A stretch of DNA of 13,922 nucleotides, taken from contig JAKAFQ010000038.1 in the NCBI GenBank assembly GCA_021817875.1, positions 1 through 13,922 on the forward strand. Reading direction: 5' to 3'. The position numbers and the translations under genes were made by a program. The stretch comes from Pseudomonadota bacterium (GTDB taxonomy: Bacteria > Pseudomonadota > Gammaproteobacteria > Steroidobacterales > Steroidobacteraceae). The first letter of the stretch is position 1, and each line of letters opens with the position of its first letter. The notes beneath the pieces were generated by a model that saw only the letters and a program-made list of their open reading frames with translations, made no database searches and had not been told where the DNA came from. Below, piece after piece: positions 1-6,577 of the stretch.

Positions 1-63
1 TGCATCCACCGGCATTCGGAAAGTTTCACGTGACAGCGGGCGGGGCCGCACGCTGACAGGAGT

Positions 64-107
64 CTGCCGGTGCGGTGGCCTCGGCTTCGAGGCCGCGGCA
101 CCGGCAG
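64..107. repeat. Strong two-tier stem-loop (possible terminator)
   Basis: The arms CTGCCGGTGC (64-73) and GCACCGGCAG (98-107) are perfect 10-bp complements. Inside them GGCCTCG (77-83) and CGAGGCC (88-94) form a second perfect 7-bp stem closed by a GCTT tetraloop, separated from the outer stem by a symmetric 3x3 internal loop. It lies about 110 nt beyond the stop codon of the minus-strand small gene ending at 220, so it could end or stabilise that transcript. There is no T-tract on either side, so it is not a classical intrinsic terminator. The pairing is seen directly; the role is unknown. Confidence 0.5.
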
Positions 108-219
108 GACCGGGCGCGGGCCGGGGTTCCGTCACCGACATGGAATGCCGCGCGCCCGCGCTCGCCCAGGGACTGATGAAGGGGAGGCGGCGCGCGGCGC
201 GCAGTGAGCGGCGCGCCGG

Positions 220-426
220 CTATCCCCGCCGGAACGGCAGCGTCAGCAGAAAGAGAATCGTGCGCAGGTTCAGCAGGCGGAAGGCCTTGCGCGCCTCGGC
301 GGGTTTCAACTTCGCGGTGATCGGCATGGCGCCGAACAGTTTGCCCCGGATCACCAGGTCCGAGCCGCTGCGCTCGATGGAGGTGACGGCCATCATCTCC
401 CGGCCGTCGGCGCCGTAGATCTTCAT
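220..426 (-). CDS. Conserved-looking 68-residue hypothetical protein
   Basis: I do not recognise a named family, so I assign no function. The 68-residue protein begins MKIYGADGREMMAVTSIER, continues with a beta-rich hydrophilic stretch (SGSDLVIRGKLFGAMPITAKL) and then a PAEARKAFRLL helix. It ends in a short hydrophobic segment (TILFLLTLPF, about residues 55-64) followed by basic residues, which suggests membrane-peripheral placement or a buried C-terminal strand. Its ATG overlaps the TGA of the FAD oxidoreductase by four bases (ATGA at 423-426), which implies translational coupling and a shared function. The stop is TAG. From memory, similar short proteins with a K-I-Y-(D)-x-(D)-G-x-x-(M)-M start occur beside catabolic genes in other proteobacteria; I cannot check this here. 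The coupling is the main reason to believe the gene is real. Confidence 0.68.
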   Translation of the reverse strand: MKIYGADGREMMAVTSIERSGSDLVIRGKLFGAMPITAKLKPAEARKAFRLLNLRTILFLLTLPFRRG

Positions 427-2012
427 GAGCGTGCGGTCACCACTTTTTCGAAGTCGATGTTCAGGTCGTCGAACACGCGGATGGCGGTGGCGCGGCCCGC
501 GCCGTACACGCCGCCGCCCGGATGCATGAAGGGACCGACCAGGTACAGCCGCTCCACGCCCGGCACCGTGAACTGTGACAGGTCCGGTGTCGGGCGATGG
601 CCCGCGGTCTGATAGAAATAAGGCGCGATCCCGTGAACGTCCCCACCGGGCATGCTGGTCGGCAGGTTGCGCGCGTGATCGAGCGGGGTGACGATGGTTC
701 GCCGGATGATGTTGTCAGCCGTCAGGTTTTTCACGAACCGCTGATAATGCCGCAGGCTGCGGTCGCCCATCTCCTCGCGGATCTCGTCCCAGCGCGCGGC
801 GCCGCCGTCCTCGAGGTCGTAGGGCGCGAAGGTGATGCCGTGAAACAGCCCGCAGCCGGGGGGCACGCGGCTGGGGTCGCCGATGCTCTCGTCGCCTCCG
901 GCGCCGAGCACCCGCTCGGAGATGCGCCCGCGGCGCAGCGCATCGAAGTCATCCAGCATGTCACTCAACCGGTCGCTCGCCATGAACTCCAGCATGATGG
1001 CGTCCTCGACTTCCCGGCCGGCATGGTACTGGATGCGTTCCTTCAGGTCGTAGTGGCTCACCATGATGCTGAAGGCGGCGAGCGTGGTGCGTTCGGCCCG
1101 CTGCAGCACCGGCTCGGGCACCCCGGTGACGAACCGTCGCAACACGTGGGGATGCAACGCCGCGATGACGGCATCCTTCGCCCTGAATTGCTCGCCGGTG
1201 GTCAATTCCAGACCCACCGCGCGGCCGCCCGAAGTCAGTACCCTGCGCACCTCGGCGTTGCAGCGCACCTCGCCGCCGTAGTGCTCGATGCACCGGACCA
1301 GGGCCTCGGTGAGCTTGCCGCTGCCGCCGATCGGCTGTGAGACACCGAAGCCGTGCATCAGCCCCGGCATCAGGAACATCCCGAAGCCGGTGCCGAGCTC
1401 ATCGGGCATCTGCAGATTCTCGCTCACCAGGCGCAGCAGCCAGATCCTGACTTTCTCGCTCTCGAAGGACTGCCGGGCGATTTCCAGCGAGCTGCGCTGC
1501 ATCGCATCGAGGATCTCGCGGCCCTCATCGCTCTGATCCATCATGGCGACGAACGCGCCGAGCGGCAGCGGCGGGGCATAGAGCCCTGCCGCGAACATCG
1601 GCAGCATCTGCATGGCGCGCTCGGCGAAGCGGCGGTAGGTCTCGGCGTCCTTCGGCGAGATCCGGGCGATGCCCTCGCAGGTCCTGTCGAGGTCCTTGTA
1701 CGCGACCAGGGTCGTCTGGTCGCGGAAGATCATGGCGTAAGGGGTGCCGTAGCGGTACTTCAGGCCGAACCGGCCGATCAGCCCCAGCTCGTCGTCGCGG
1801 ATCAGGGGATTGCCCTGGATCATGATGTGCACGCTCGAGTGCTCATCGTGCCAGTAGCCGGGCGTATTGATTTCCCGGGTCACGACCCCGCCACCCGGCC
1901 AGGCCTTGCGCTCCAGGACCAACACCTTCCTGCCGGCCTTGGCGAGGTAGGCGGCCGCAGTGAGGCCGTTGTGGCCTGCGCCGAGCGCCAGCACATCGTA
2001 TTGAGGGCTCAT
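423..2012 (-). CDS. FAD/NAD(P)-dependent oxidoreductase, phytoene-desaturase (CrtI/PYROXD2)-like
   Basis: A 529-residue flavoprotein of the size usual for CrtI-type/PYROXD2-like amine-oxidase-fold enzymes. The N-terminus holds the dinucleotide-binding fold: LALGAGHNGLTAAAYLAKAG, with GxGxxG at residues 11-16 and the ribose-binding acidic residue E34 in VLVLERK, followed by the PGGGVVTRE loop. The C-terminus carries the second FAD-binding signature, GPFMHPGGGVYGAGRATA (about 493-510). Members of this broad family desaturate or oxidise C-C bonds; the substrate cannot be read from sequence. Carotenoid synthesis is unlikely because no other crt gene is present and the neighbours are catabolic. 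The gene is divergent from the SDR pair and translationally coupled to the downstream 68-residue gene. No clear Shine-Dalgarno motif precedes the ATG at 2012; the start is chosen because the Rossmann strand begins five residues in. An oxidation step on a CoA ester or alicyclic intermediate is inference. Confidence 0.88.
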   Translation of the reverse strand: MSPQYDVLALGAGHNGLTAAAYLAKAGRKVLVLERKAWPGGGVVTREINTPGYWHDEHSSVHIMIQGNPLIRDDELGLIGRFGLKYRYGTPYAMIFRDQTTLVAYKDLDRTCEGIARISPKDAETYRRFAERAMQMLPMFAAGLYAPPLPLGAFVAMMDQSDEGREILDAMQRSSLEIARQSFESEKVRIWLLRLVSENLQMPDELGTGFGMFLMPGLMHGFGVSQPIGGSGKLTEALVRCIEHYGGEVRCNAEVRRVLTSGGRAVGLELTTGEQFRAKDAVIAALHPHVLRRFVTGVPEPVLQRAERTTLAAFSIMVSHYDLKERIQYHAGREVEDAIMLEFMASDRLSDMLDDFDALRRGRISERVLGAGGDESIGDPSRVPPGCGLFHGITFAPYDLEDGGAARWDEIREEMGDRSLRHYQRFVKNLTADNIIRRTIVTPLDHARNLPTSMPGGDVHGIAPYFYQTAGHRPTPDLSQFTVPGVERLYLVGPFMHPGGGVYGAGRATAIRVFDDLNIDFEKVVTARS

Positions 2013-2060
2013 CCGCGCAGGCTAACGGCGGCGGGCGCCGGTGTCTAATTCATGTCATCC

Positions 2061-2071
2061 ATGCCCGGCAT
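2061..2071. promoter_or_regulatory. Short palindrome in divergent intergenic region
   Basis: ATGCCCGGCAT is a perfect 5-bp inverted repeat around one central base. It lies in the 132-bp gap between the divergent FAD oxidoreductase and first SDR genes. Its position would suit a shared operator, but it is short, GC-rich and not repeated elsewhere that I saw. I found no convincing -35/-10 pair in this gap on either strand. Confidence 0.2.
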
Positions 2072-2144
2072 CAGCCGTAACGATGCGTCGGCGTGAGACC
2101 ACGGGGTAACATGGCCGCCGGACGTTCAATACGCGGAGGCTCGT

Positions 2145-2885
2145 ATGCGGCATCAGGGGAAAGTGGCGCTGGTGACCGGCGGCAGCAGCGGGATCGGCCA
2201 GGCCATTGCCTGCCGGCTGGGGCGCGAGGGCGCCCAGGTGGCAATCGCGGATGTCGCGGACGCGGGCGAGACCCTGGCGCTGCTGAGGCAATCCGGCGCG
2301 GAAGGCCTCGCATCGCCGTGTGACATTTCCGATCCCCGGCAGGTCGCAGCGTTCGTGGCCCAGGTGGGCGAGCGTTTCGGCCCGCCGCGGATCCTGGTGC
2401 ACAGCGCCGTCGTGCAGTTCGTCCGGCCGTTCGACGAGCTGTCGCTCGAGGACTGGCGGCGTACCCAGGCGGTCAATCAGGAGTCCATGTTCCACCTGCT
2501 GAAGGCGGTGCTCCCGGGCATGAAGGCCGGGCAGTGGGGCCGCATCATTGCCATCGCTTCCTCGACTTTCTTCGTGGGTGCGTCGGCCATGACCCATTAC
2601 GTCACCAGCAAGGGGGCGCTGATCGGGCTGGTGCATGGGCTCGCAGCCGAGGTCGGCCCGTTCGGGATTACCATCAATGCCGTGGCGCCGGGGCTGACGC
2701 GCACCAAGACGGCGGCGGCCGATCTGCCCCCGGAGCTGTTCGCCCAGATCGCTGCCCTGCAATGCATCAAGCGCAACGGCACGCCGGAAGACCAGGCGGC
2801 ACTGGTGTCATTCCTTGCTTCCGAGGAGGCCGGCTTCATCACCGGGCAGAGCATTCTCGCCGACGGCGGCCAGGGCAGAACCTGA
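2145..2885 (+). CDS. Short-chain dehydrogenase/reductase (SDR), classical type
   Basis: A 246-residue NAD(P)-dependent oxidoreductase of usual classical-SDR length. Visible motifs: cofactor-binding TGGSSGIG at residues 11-18; an acidic residue in AIADVAD after strand beta-2, which suits NAD(H); active-site Asn in AVNQ (N111); catalytic Ser in ASS (S139); and Y152-xxx-K156 in HYVTSK, with the normal 13-residue Ser-to-Tyr spacing. The C-terminal INAVAPG and FITGQSILADGG are standard family elements. The structural NNAG motif is replaced by H86-S87-A88 (ILVHSAVV). The start is fixed by GGAGG at 2135-2139, five bases before the ATG. It is the first gene of a likely operon with the second SDR 33 nt downstream. 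Probable role is alcohol/ketone interconversion on a catabolic intermediate, possibly a hydroxyacyl-CoA; the substrate is not determinable. Confidence 0.9.
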   Translation: MRHQGKVALVTGGSSGIGQAIACRLGREGAQVAIADVADAGETLALLRQSGAEGLASPCDISDPRQVAAFVAQVGERFGPPRILVHSAVVQFVRPFDELSLEDWRRTQAVNQESMFHLLKAVLPGMKAGQWGRIIAIASSTFFVGASAMTHYVTSKGALIGLVHGLAAEVGPFGITINAVAPGLTRTKTAAADLPPELFAQIAALQCIKRNGTPEDQAALVSFLASEEAGFITGQSILADGGQGRT

Positions 2886-2918
2886 GCCCTTCAGCATCGC
2901 GCGCAGCAGGAACCTCCG

Positions 2919-3719
2919 ATGACACCCAGTCTTGGACAATCGAGTATGCGTTCGGATCGCCTGGCCGGCAAAGTGGCGCTGGTCACCGGGGCGGGCAACG
3001 GGATCGGCCGCGGCTGTGCCCTCATGTGCGCCCGGCACGGGGCCCGGGTGGTGGGCTCGGATCTCGATGTGACGGCGGCGCAAGAGACCGTGGCCTTGGC
3101 CGCAAAGGAAGGCCTCACGCTGGCGAGCCTGCACCCGATCGATCTGACGGTACCGGCCGACGTCGAGCGCATGGTCGCGCGCGCCGTGGAGCAGTTCGGG
3201 CGGCTCGATATTCTGGTGAACGCCGGTGCCTGGGGCGCTTTCGAGTGGATCGAGAACATGGACTACGAGCGGCACTGGCGCCGCACGCTGGCCGCGGAGC
3301 TCGATTCGGTCTTCCTGGTGTGCAAGGCGGCATGGGATCATCTGAAATCGAGCGGCGCGGCGTCGATCATCAATTTTGCCTCGGCCAACGCCTACGTGGC
3401 GTTGCCGGGCTCTGGCGCCCTGGCGCATTGCGCGGGCAAGGGCGGGGTGCTGTCGATGACCCGGCAACTTGCCATGGAAGGTGCGGCGCATCAGATTCGT
3501 GCCAACACGATCAGCCCCGGTCTGGTCGTGACCGCCGCCACGCGGCCCGTCATCGAGGGTAACCCGCAGATCCGCGAGGCGGCCCGCAGCAAAATGATGA
3601 CCGGCCGCTTCGGTCAGCCGGAGGACATCGCCTGGACGGTGGTGTATCTGGCCTCCGAAGAAGCCTCCTGGGTGACCGGCGCGGACTTCTCCATAGACGG
3701 CGGCGCGACGGCCTGGTGA
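2919..3719 (+). CDS. SDR-family protein with non-canonical active site
   Basis: A 266-residue SDR-fold protein. The cofactor motif TGAGNGIG (residues 23-30) is intact, with acidic D48/D50-region residues (GSDLDV) suggesting NAD(H). NAG is present at N101-A-G, and the C-terminal ISPG and WVTGADFSIDGGATAW are typical. The catalytic tetrad is altered: where the YxxxK tyrosine is expected the sequence reads H170-C-A-G-K174 (CAT codon), and the usual Asn of helix alpha-4 is E127 (LAAELDS). The Ser candidate (S155) lies 15, not 13, residues before H170. Otherwise the protein looks intact, so this may be a natural divergent SDR subfamily rather than a decayed gene. The ATG at 2919 is preferred because AGGA at 2908-2911 precedes it by seven bases; an in-frame ATG at 2946 is possible. 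It probably shares a transcript with the preceding SDR. Confidence 0.87.
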   Translation: MTPSLGQSSMRSDRLAGKVALVTGAGNGIGRGCALMCARHGARVVGSDLDVTAAQETVALAAKEGLTLASLHPIDLTVPADVERMVARAVEQFGRLDILVNAGAWGAFEWIENMDYERHWRRTLAAELDSVFLVCKAAWDHLKSSGAASIINFASANAYVALPGSGALAHCAGKGGVLSMTRQLAMEGAAHQIRANTISPGLVVTAATRPVIEGNPQIREAARSKMMTGRFGQPEDIAWTVVYLASEEASWVTGADFSIDGGATAW

Positions 3720-3723
3720 GTTG

Positions 3724-3745
3724 AGAGGCACCCGAGTGCGCCTCT
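3724..3745 (+). terminator. Weak hairpin after the SDR pair
   Basis: AGAGGC (3724-3729) pairs perfectly with GCCTCT (3740-3745), starting five bases after the stop codon of the second SDR gene; two further inner pairs form if one base is bulged. No T-run follows, so intrinsic termination is only possible. It opens the 209-bp gap before the acyl-CoA ligase, where the only promoter-like element I saw is an isolated CATAAT at 3850-3855 with no good -35. Confidence 0.3.
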
Positions 3746-3928
3746 GACGTCCCGCCCGACCCGACGATCCGGGCACGCGGGGCCGTGATGCCCGACGCAT
3801 GCGTTTCGGAGCGATGTCCGCCGGCGGTGTACGGCGTGCGGTTCGAGGGCATAATTCGCGCGGGGGTGTCGGTATCGCGGGGGGAATCGGATGCGCAAGG
3901 GCAGGACGAGTCGTCTTGATGGCGCAGC

Positions 3929-5869
3929 GTGTCCGGCCGCGCGACCGCCGCGATTGCACCTGCCGCACCGGTGGCCGAAGTCAACCGCATGAGACCCCGG
4001 CCCGGTCTGTTCGCGGATGCCGCCCTCGAGTGCCAGGCCGATCCCGACGGAACGCTGCTGTTGCGTTCGCCGAGCGCGCTGGAGGCCTACCCCGCAAGCA
4101 TGGGTTTCTACCTCGAGCAGTGGGCCCGGGCCGCGCCCGACAGAGCATTTCTCGCGGAACGGGATGCGTCCGAGGGGTGGCGGATCCTGACGTATGCCCA
4201 GGCGCGGCGGCGCGTGCGCCGGGTCGCGACGGCGATGCTGAGGCGCGGACTCTCGGCCGATCGTCCGGTCATGATCCTGTCCGACAACGGCATCGAGCAT
4301 GCGCTGCTGATGCTGGCGGCCCTGCACGTGGGCATTCCCAGCGTGTCGGTCTCACCCGCCTATTCGCTGCTTTCCCGGGACTTCGCCAAGCTTCGCGGCA
4401 TCGTCTGCCTGGTCGGGCCCGGCGTGATTTACGCCGACGATCCGCCTCGCTACCGGGACGCCCTTGAGGCGGTGCGTGGACTGCATTCCGCGGTCCTCGT
4501 GGCCGGGCAGGGGCGCGGCGAAGGCGCAGCCCTGGGGTTCGAGGGACTGGACGTCGAAGAAGACCGGTCCGCGGTCGACGCCGCGTTCGCCCAGGTCGGA
4601 CCGGACACGGTCGCGAAGCTGCTGTTCACTTCCGGCTCGACCGGCGAGCCCAAAGGCGTCATCAACACGCAGCGGATGCTGGTGAGCAACCAGCAGGCGA
4701 GGGGGCAATGCTGGCCGTTTCTCGAGCGGGTCTCACCGACCCTGGTCGACTGGCTGCCGTGGTCCCATACCTTCGGAGGCAACCACAACTTCAATCTGGT
4801 GCTGCGGTTCGGCGGCACGCTGTACATCGATGCCGGTCGGCCGGTCTGCGGGCGATTCGCCCCGACCGTGGCCAACCTGAAGGAGATCGCGCCGACGGTC
4901 TATCTCAACGTGCCCCGCGGCTATGAAATGCTGGTTCCCGCGCTCGAGCAGGACCCGGAGCTCAGACAGCGGTTTTTCAGCTGCCTCGAGCTCATGTTCT
5001 ATGCGGCGGCCGCCCTGCCGCAGCACCTGTGGGAAGCGCTCACCGCGCTCGCCGTTCGGACCGTGGGCGCGCCCGTGCCGCTCGTGTCGGCGTGGGGCGC
5101 GACCGAGACGGCACCTCTGGTCACCGACTGTCATTTCCAGGCATCTGGCACCGGCTGCATCGGCATCCCGGTGCCCGGCGTCGTGCTCAAGCTGTTGTCG
5201 GGCGGCGAGAAGCTCGAGGTGCGCGTCAAGGGTCCGAATGTCACGCCGGGGTACTTCAAACGACCCGATCTGACCGCGCGGGCCTTCGATGAGCAGGGAT
5301 TCTATCGGATCGGCGATGCCGTGCGTTTCGTCGACAGGGCGCATCCCGAACGCGGCTTGCTGTTCGACGGTCGAGTGGCGGAGGATTTCAAGCTCGATTC
5401 GGGAACCTGGGTCAGTGTCACGGCCCTGCGATTGAGAGCGATCAGCGCGCTGGCGCCGATTGCCCAGGACGTCGTGGTGGCGGGGCACGATCGACCTGGC
5501 GTGAGACTGCTGATCTTCCCCGACCTCGCCGCCTGCGCGTCACTGTGCGCCGACGTCCGCGCGGACGCCTGGAGCGGGGAAATCCTGTCCCATCCCGCGG
5601 TTCGCGCCCGCGTCGCGCAGGGGCTGCGGGCGATGCGTGCCGAGGGCGGCGGATCCTCGAGGTACGCGATGGCGGCACTCCTCATGGACGAGCCGGCCTC
5701 GATCGACGCCGGAGAAATCACCGACAAGGGCTACCTCAATCAGGGCGCGGTGCTGCGCCGGCGGGCCGACCTCGTCACGCGGCTGTACGCGGCGGACACG
5801 CCGGATGTCATCCCGCTGGCCGAGAGCGCCGACCCGGATCCCGGGCGCGCAGCCGCGTCAGGCGCCTGA
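3929..5869 (+). CDS. Feruloyl-CoA-synthase-like acyl-CoA ligase (AMP-binding)
   Basis: An ANL-superfamily adenylating enzyme that would convert a carboxylic acid, ATP and CoA to an acyl-CoA. It is 646 residues from the earliest GTG, long as in the feruloyl-CoA synthase group. Motifs in this numbering: P-loop LLFTSGSTGEPKG (231-243), SAWGATETAP (about 387-396), YRIGD with D463, and the GR-x-x-EDFKL hinge region. The C-terminal EITDKGYLNQ carries the likely catalytic Lys600. The opening segment (LLLRSP...YP...EQWA...PDRAFLAERD) also matches what I recall of feruloyl-CoA synthases. The start is uncertain. The GTG at 3929 is the upstream limit (in-frame stop at 3917) and lacks a well-spaced Shine-Dalgarno; the ATG at 3989 (MRPRPGLF), at residue 21, fits the family start better. 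The acid may be a phenylpropanoid or another ring-bearing acid. It converges on the HxlR gene. Confidence 0.88.
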   Translation: MSGRATAAIAPAAPVAEVNRMRPRPGLFADAALECQADPDGTLLLRSPSALEAYPASMGFYLEQWARAAPDRAFLAERDASEGWRILTYAQARRRVRRVATAMLRRGLSADRPVMILSDNGIEHALLMLAALHVGIPSVSVSPAYSLLSRDFAKLRGIVCLVGPGVIYADDPPRYRDALEAVRGLHSAVLVAGQGRGEGAALGFEGLDVEEDRSAVDAAFAQVGPDTVAKLLFTSGSTGEPKGVINTQRMLVSNQQARGQCWPFLERVSPTLVDWLPWSHTFGGNHNFNLVLRFGGTLYIDAGRPVCGRFAPTVANLKEIAPTVYLNVPRGYEMLVPALEQDPELRQRFFSCLELMFYAAAALPQHLWEALTALAVRTVGAPVPLVSAWGATETAPLVTDCHFQASGTGCIGIPVPGVVLKLLSGGEKLEVRVKGPNVTPGYFKRPDLTARAFDEQGFYRIGDAVRFVDRAHPERGLLFDGRVAEDFKLDSGTWVSVTALRLRAISALAPIAQDVVVAGHDRPGVRLLIFPDLAACASLCADVRADAWSGEILSHPAVRARVAQGLRAMRAEGGGSSRYAMAALLMDEPASIDAGEITDKGYLNQGAVLRRRADLVTRLYAADTPDVIPLAESADPDPGRAAASGA

Positions 5870-5931
5870 GGCGCGGCGCAGTTTCGGCCGGCGGCAGCTC
5901 GGGAGTCCGGTCCGGCGCGCGCCTCCTCAGG
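5865..5931. terminator. Imperfect inverted repeat spanning convergent stop codons
   Basis: CCTGAGGCGCG (5865-5875) is complementary to CGCGCCTC-CT-CAGG (5918-5931) except for a two-base insertion. Each arm contains the stop codon of one of the convergent genes (ligase TGA at 5867-5869; HxlR TGA read from 5929-5927). A transcript from either side could fold here, so a bidirectional terminator is plausible, but there is no T-tract and the 42-nt interior is itself GC-rich. Confidence 0.28.
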
Positions 5932-6475
5932 GCAGGCCGCGCGCGGACGATTTGCCCGGTCCGGGCGTCGGGGCCGACCGGTCGTAGTGCTGTCGTGCCT
6001 GGCGGATCTGCGTGCTGCGCTCGCACACCCACATCGCCAGCGAGTGCGCCTTCTGTGCCAGGTCCCTGCCCAGGGGAGTCAACGAGTATTCCACCTGCGG
6101 CGGCACGTGCGGTGTGACACGGCGCCGGATGATTCCATCCCGCTCGAGTGTGCGCAGCCTGAGTGTCAGCATGCGCTGGGATATCGGCTTCTCGCCTGTC
6201 GGGACAACGGCGCTCGCAAGCCGCCTGAGGGTTGCATGCCGGAACGAAGCGACACGCAGCAATTGCAGCAGGAGAATGCTCCAGCGATCGCCCAGACGCG
6301 CGAACACGCTGCGCACCGGGTCCTCGCGTCTGTTGCCGTACCGGGCCATGATTTCCAGGAATGTTGCCATGTCACGCAGCACCGCCGCGCGGTGAGGCGA
6401 GTGGGCGCCGATGATCCGGCGTACGGCGGGCCAGGCAGTGTGCTCGGACTGTTTTGACACCGAACCGCGGCTCAT
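5927..6475 (-). CDS. HxlR-family winged-helix transcriptional regulator
   Basis: A 182-residue DNA-binding protein. The HxlR-type winged helix spans about residues 52-155: DPVRSVFARLGDRWSILLLQ (helix 1 region), FRHATLRRLA, ISQRMLTLRLRTLERDGII (recognition helix and following helix), the wing region RRRVTPHVPPQVEYSLTPLG, and a C-terminal dimerisation helix. The usual Cys of the family's N-terminal CPV motif is Asp (D52-P-V). About 50 extra residues precede the core and a basic, proline-rich tail follows it. The ATG at 6475 is chosen because GGGAG (complement of 6482-6486) lies six bases upstream; a GTG at 6511 in the same frame has no such motif. An ATG at 6375 would give a shorter protein that still contains the core. 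The gene is divergent from the Rieske oxygenase, its most likely target. The effector is unknown. Confidence 0.87.
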   Translation of the reverse strand: MSRGSVSKQSEHTAWPAVRRIIGAHSPHRAAVLRDMATFLEIMARYGNRREDPVRSVFARLGDRWSILLLQLLRVASFRHATLRRLASAVVPTGEKPISQRMLTLRLRTLERDGIIRRRVTPHVPPQVEYSLTPLGRDLAQKAHSLAMWVCERSTQIRQARQHYDRSAPTPGPGKSSARGLP

Positions 6476-6481
6476 CGGGAT

Positions 6482-6486
6482 CTCCC
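6482..6486 (-). promoter_or_regulatory. Ribosome binding site deciding the HxlR start
   Basis: Read on the minus strand this is GGGAG, six bases before the ATG at 6475. It is the best Shine-Dalgarno match upstream of the gene and argues against the longer GTG start at 6511. Confidence 0.55.
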
Positions 6487-6506
6487 GGGCACAAAAAGGT
6501 GCCGTC

Positions 6507-6535
6507 TTCACAGCAGCAGTCTCTCATTCTAGGCT
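6507..6535 (+). promoter_or_regulatory. Candidate promoter for the Rieske oxygenase gene
   Basis: TTCACA (6507-6512, five of six to the sigma-70 -35 consensus) is followed after 17 bases by TAGGCT (6530-6535, a weak -10). It lies in the divergent gap between the HxlR and Rieske genes, 42 bp before the Rieske ATG. The spacing and location are good but the -10 is poor, so this is tentative. I saw no long palindrome for HxlR binding here. Confidence 0.3.
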
Positions 6536-6577
6536 TGTGCCTCAGCCCGCGCGACGAGACGCGGTCGAGGAGCCCGC

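Noticed and set aside
1..56. Possible 3' end of a plus-strand gene at the left edge
   Set aside because: Frames close with TGA at 31-33 and 54-56, but too few residues remain to recognise a protein or choose a frame.
140..418. Plus-strand open frame at the left end
   Set aside because: It runs opposite the coupled 68-residue gene, is Arg-rich at its start and has no family features. The minus-strand gene has the better context.
2808..3968. 386-residue open frame on the minus strand opposite the second SDR
   Set aside because: Arg-rich shadow of an SDR gene with clear motifs; no domain of its own and no Shine-Dalgarno support.
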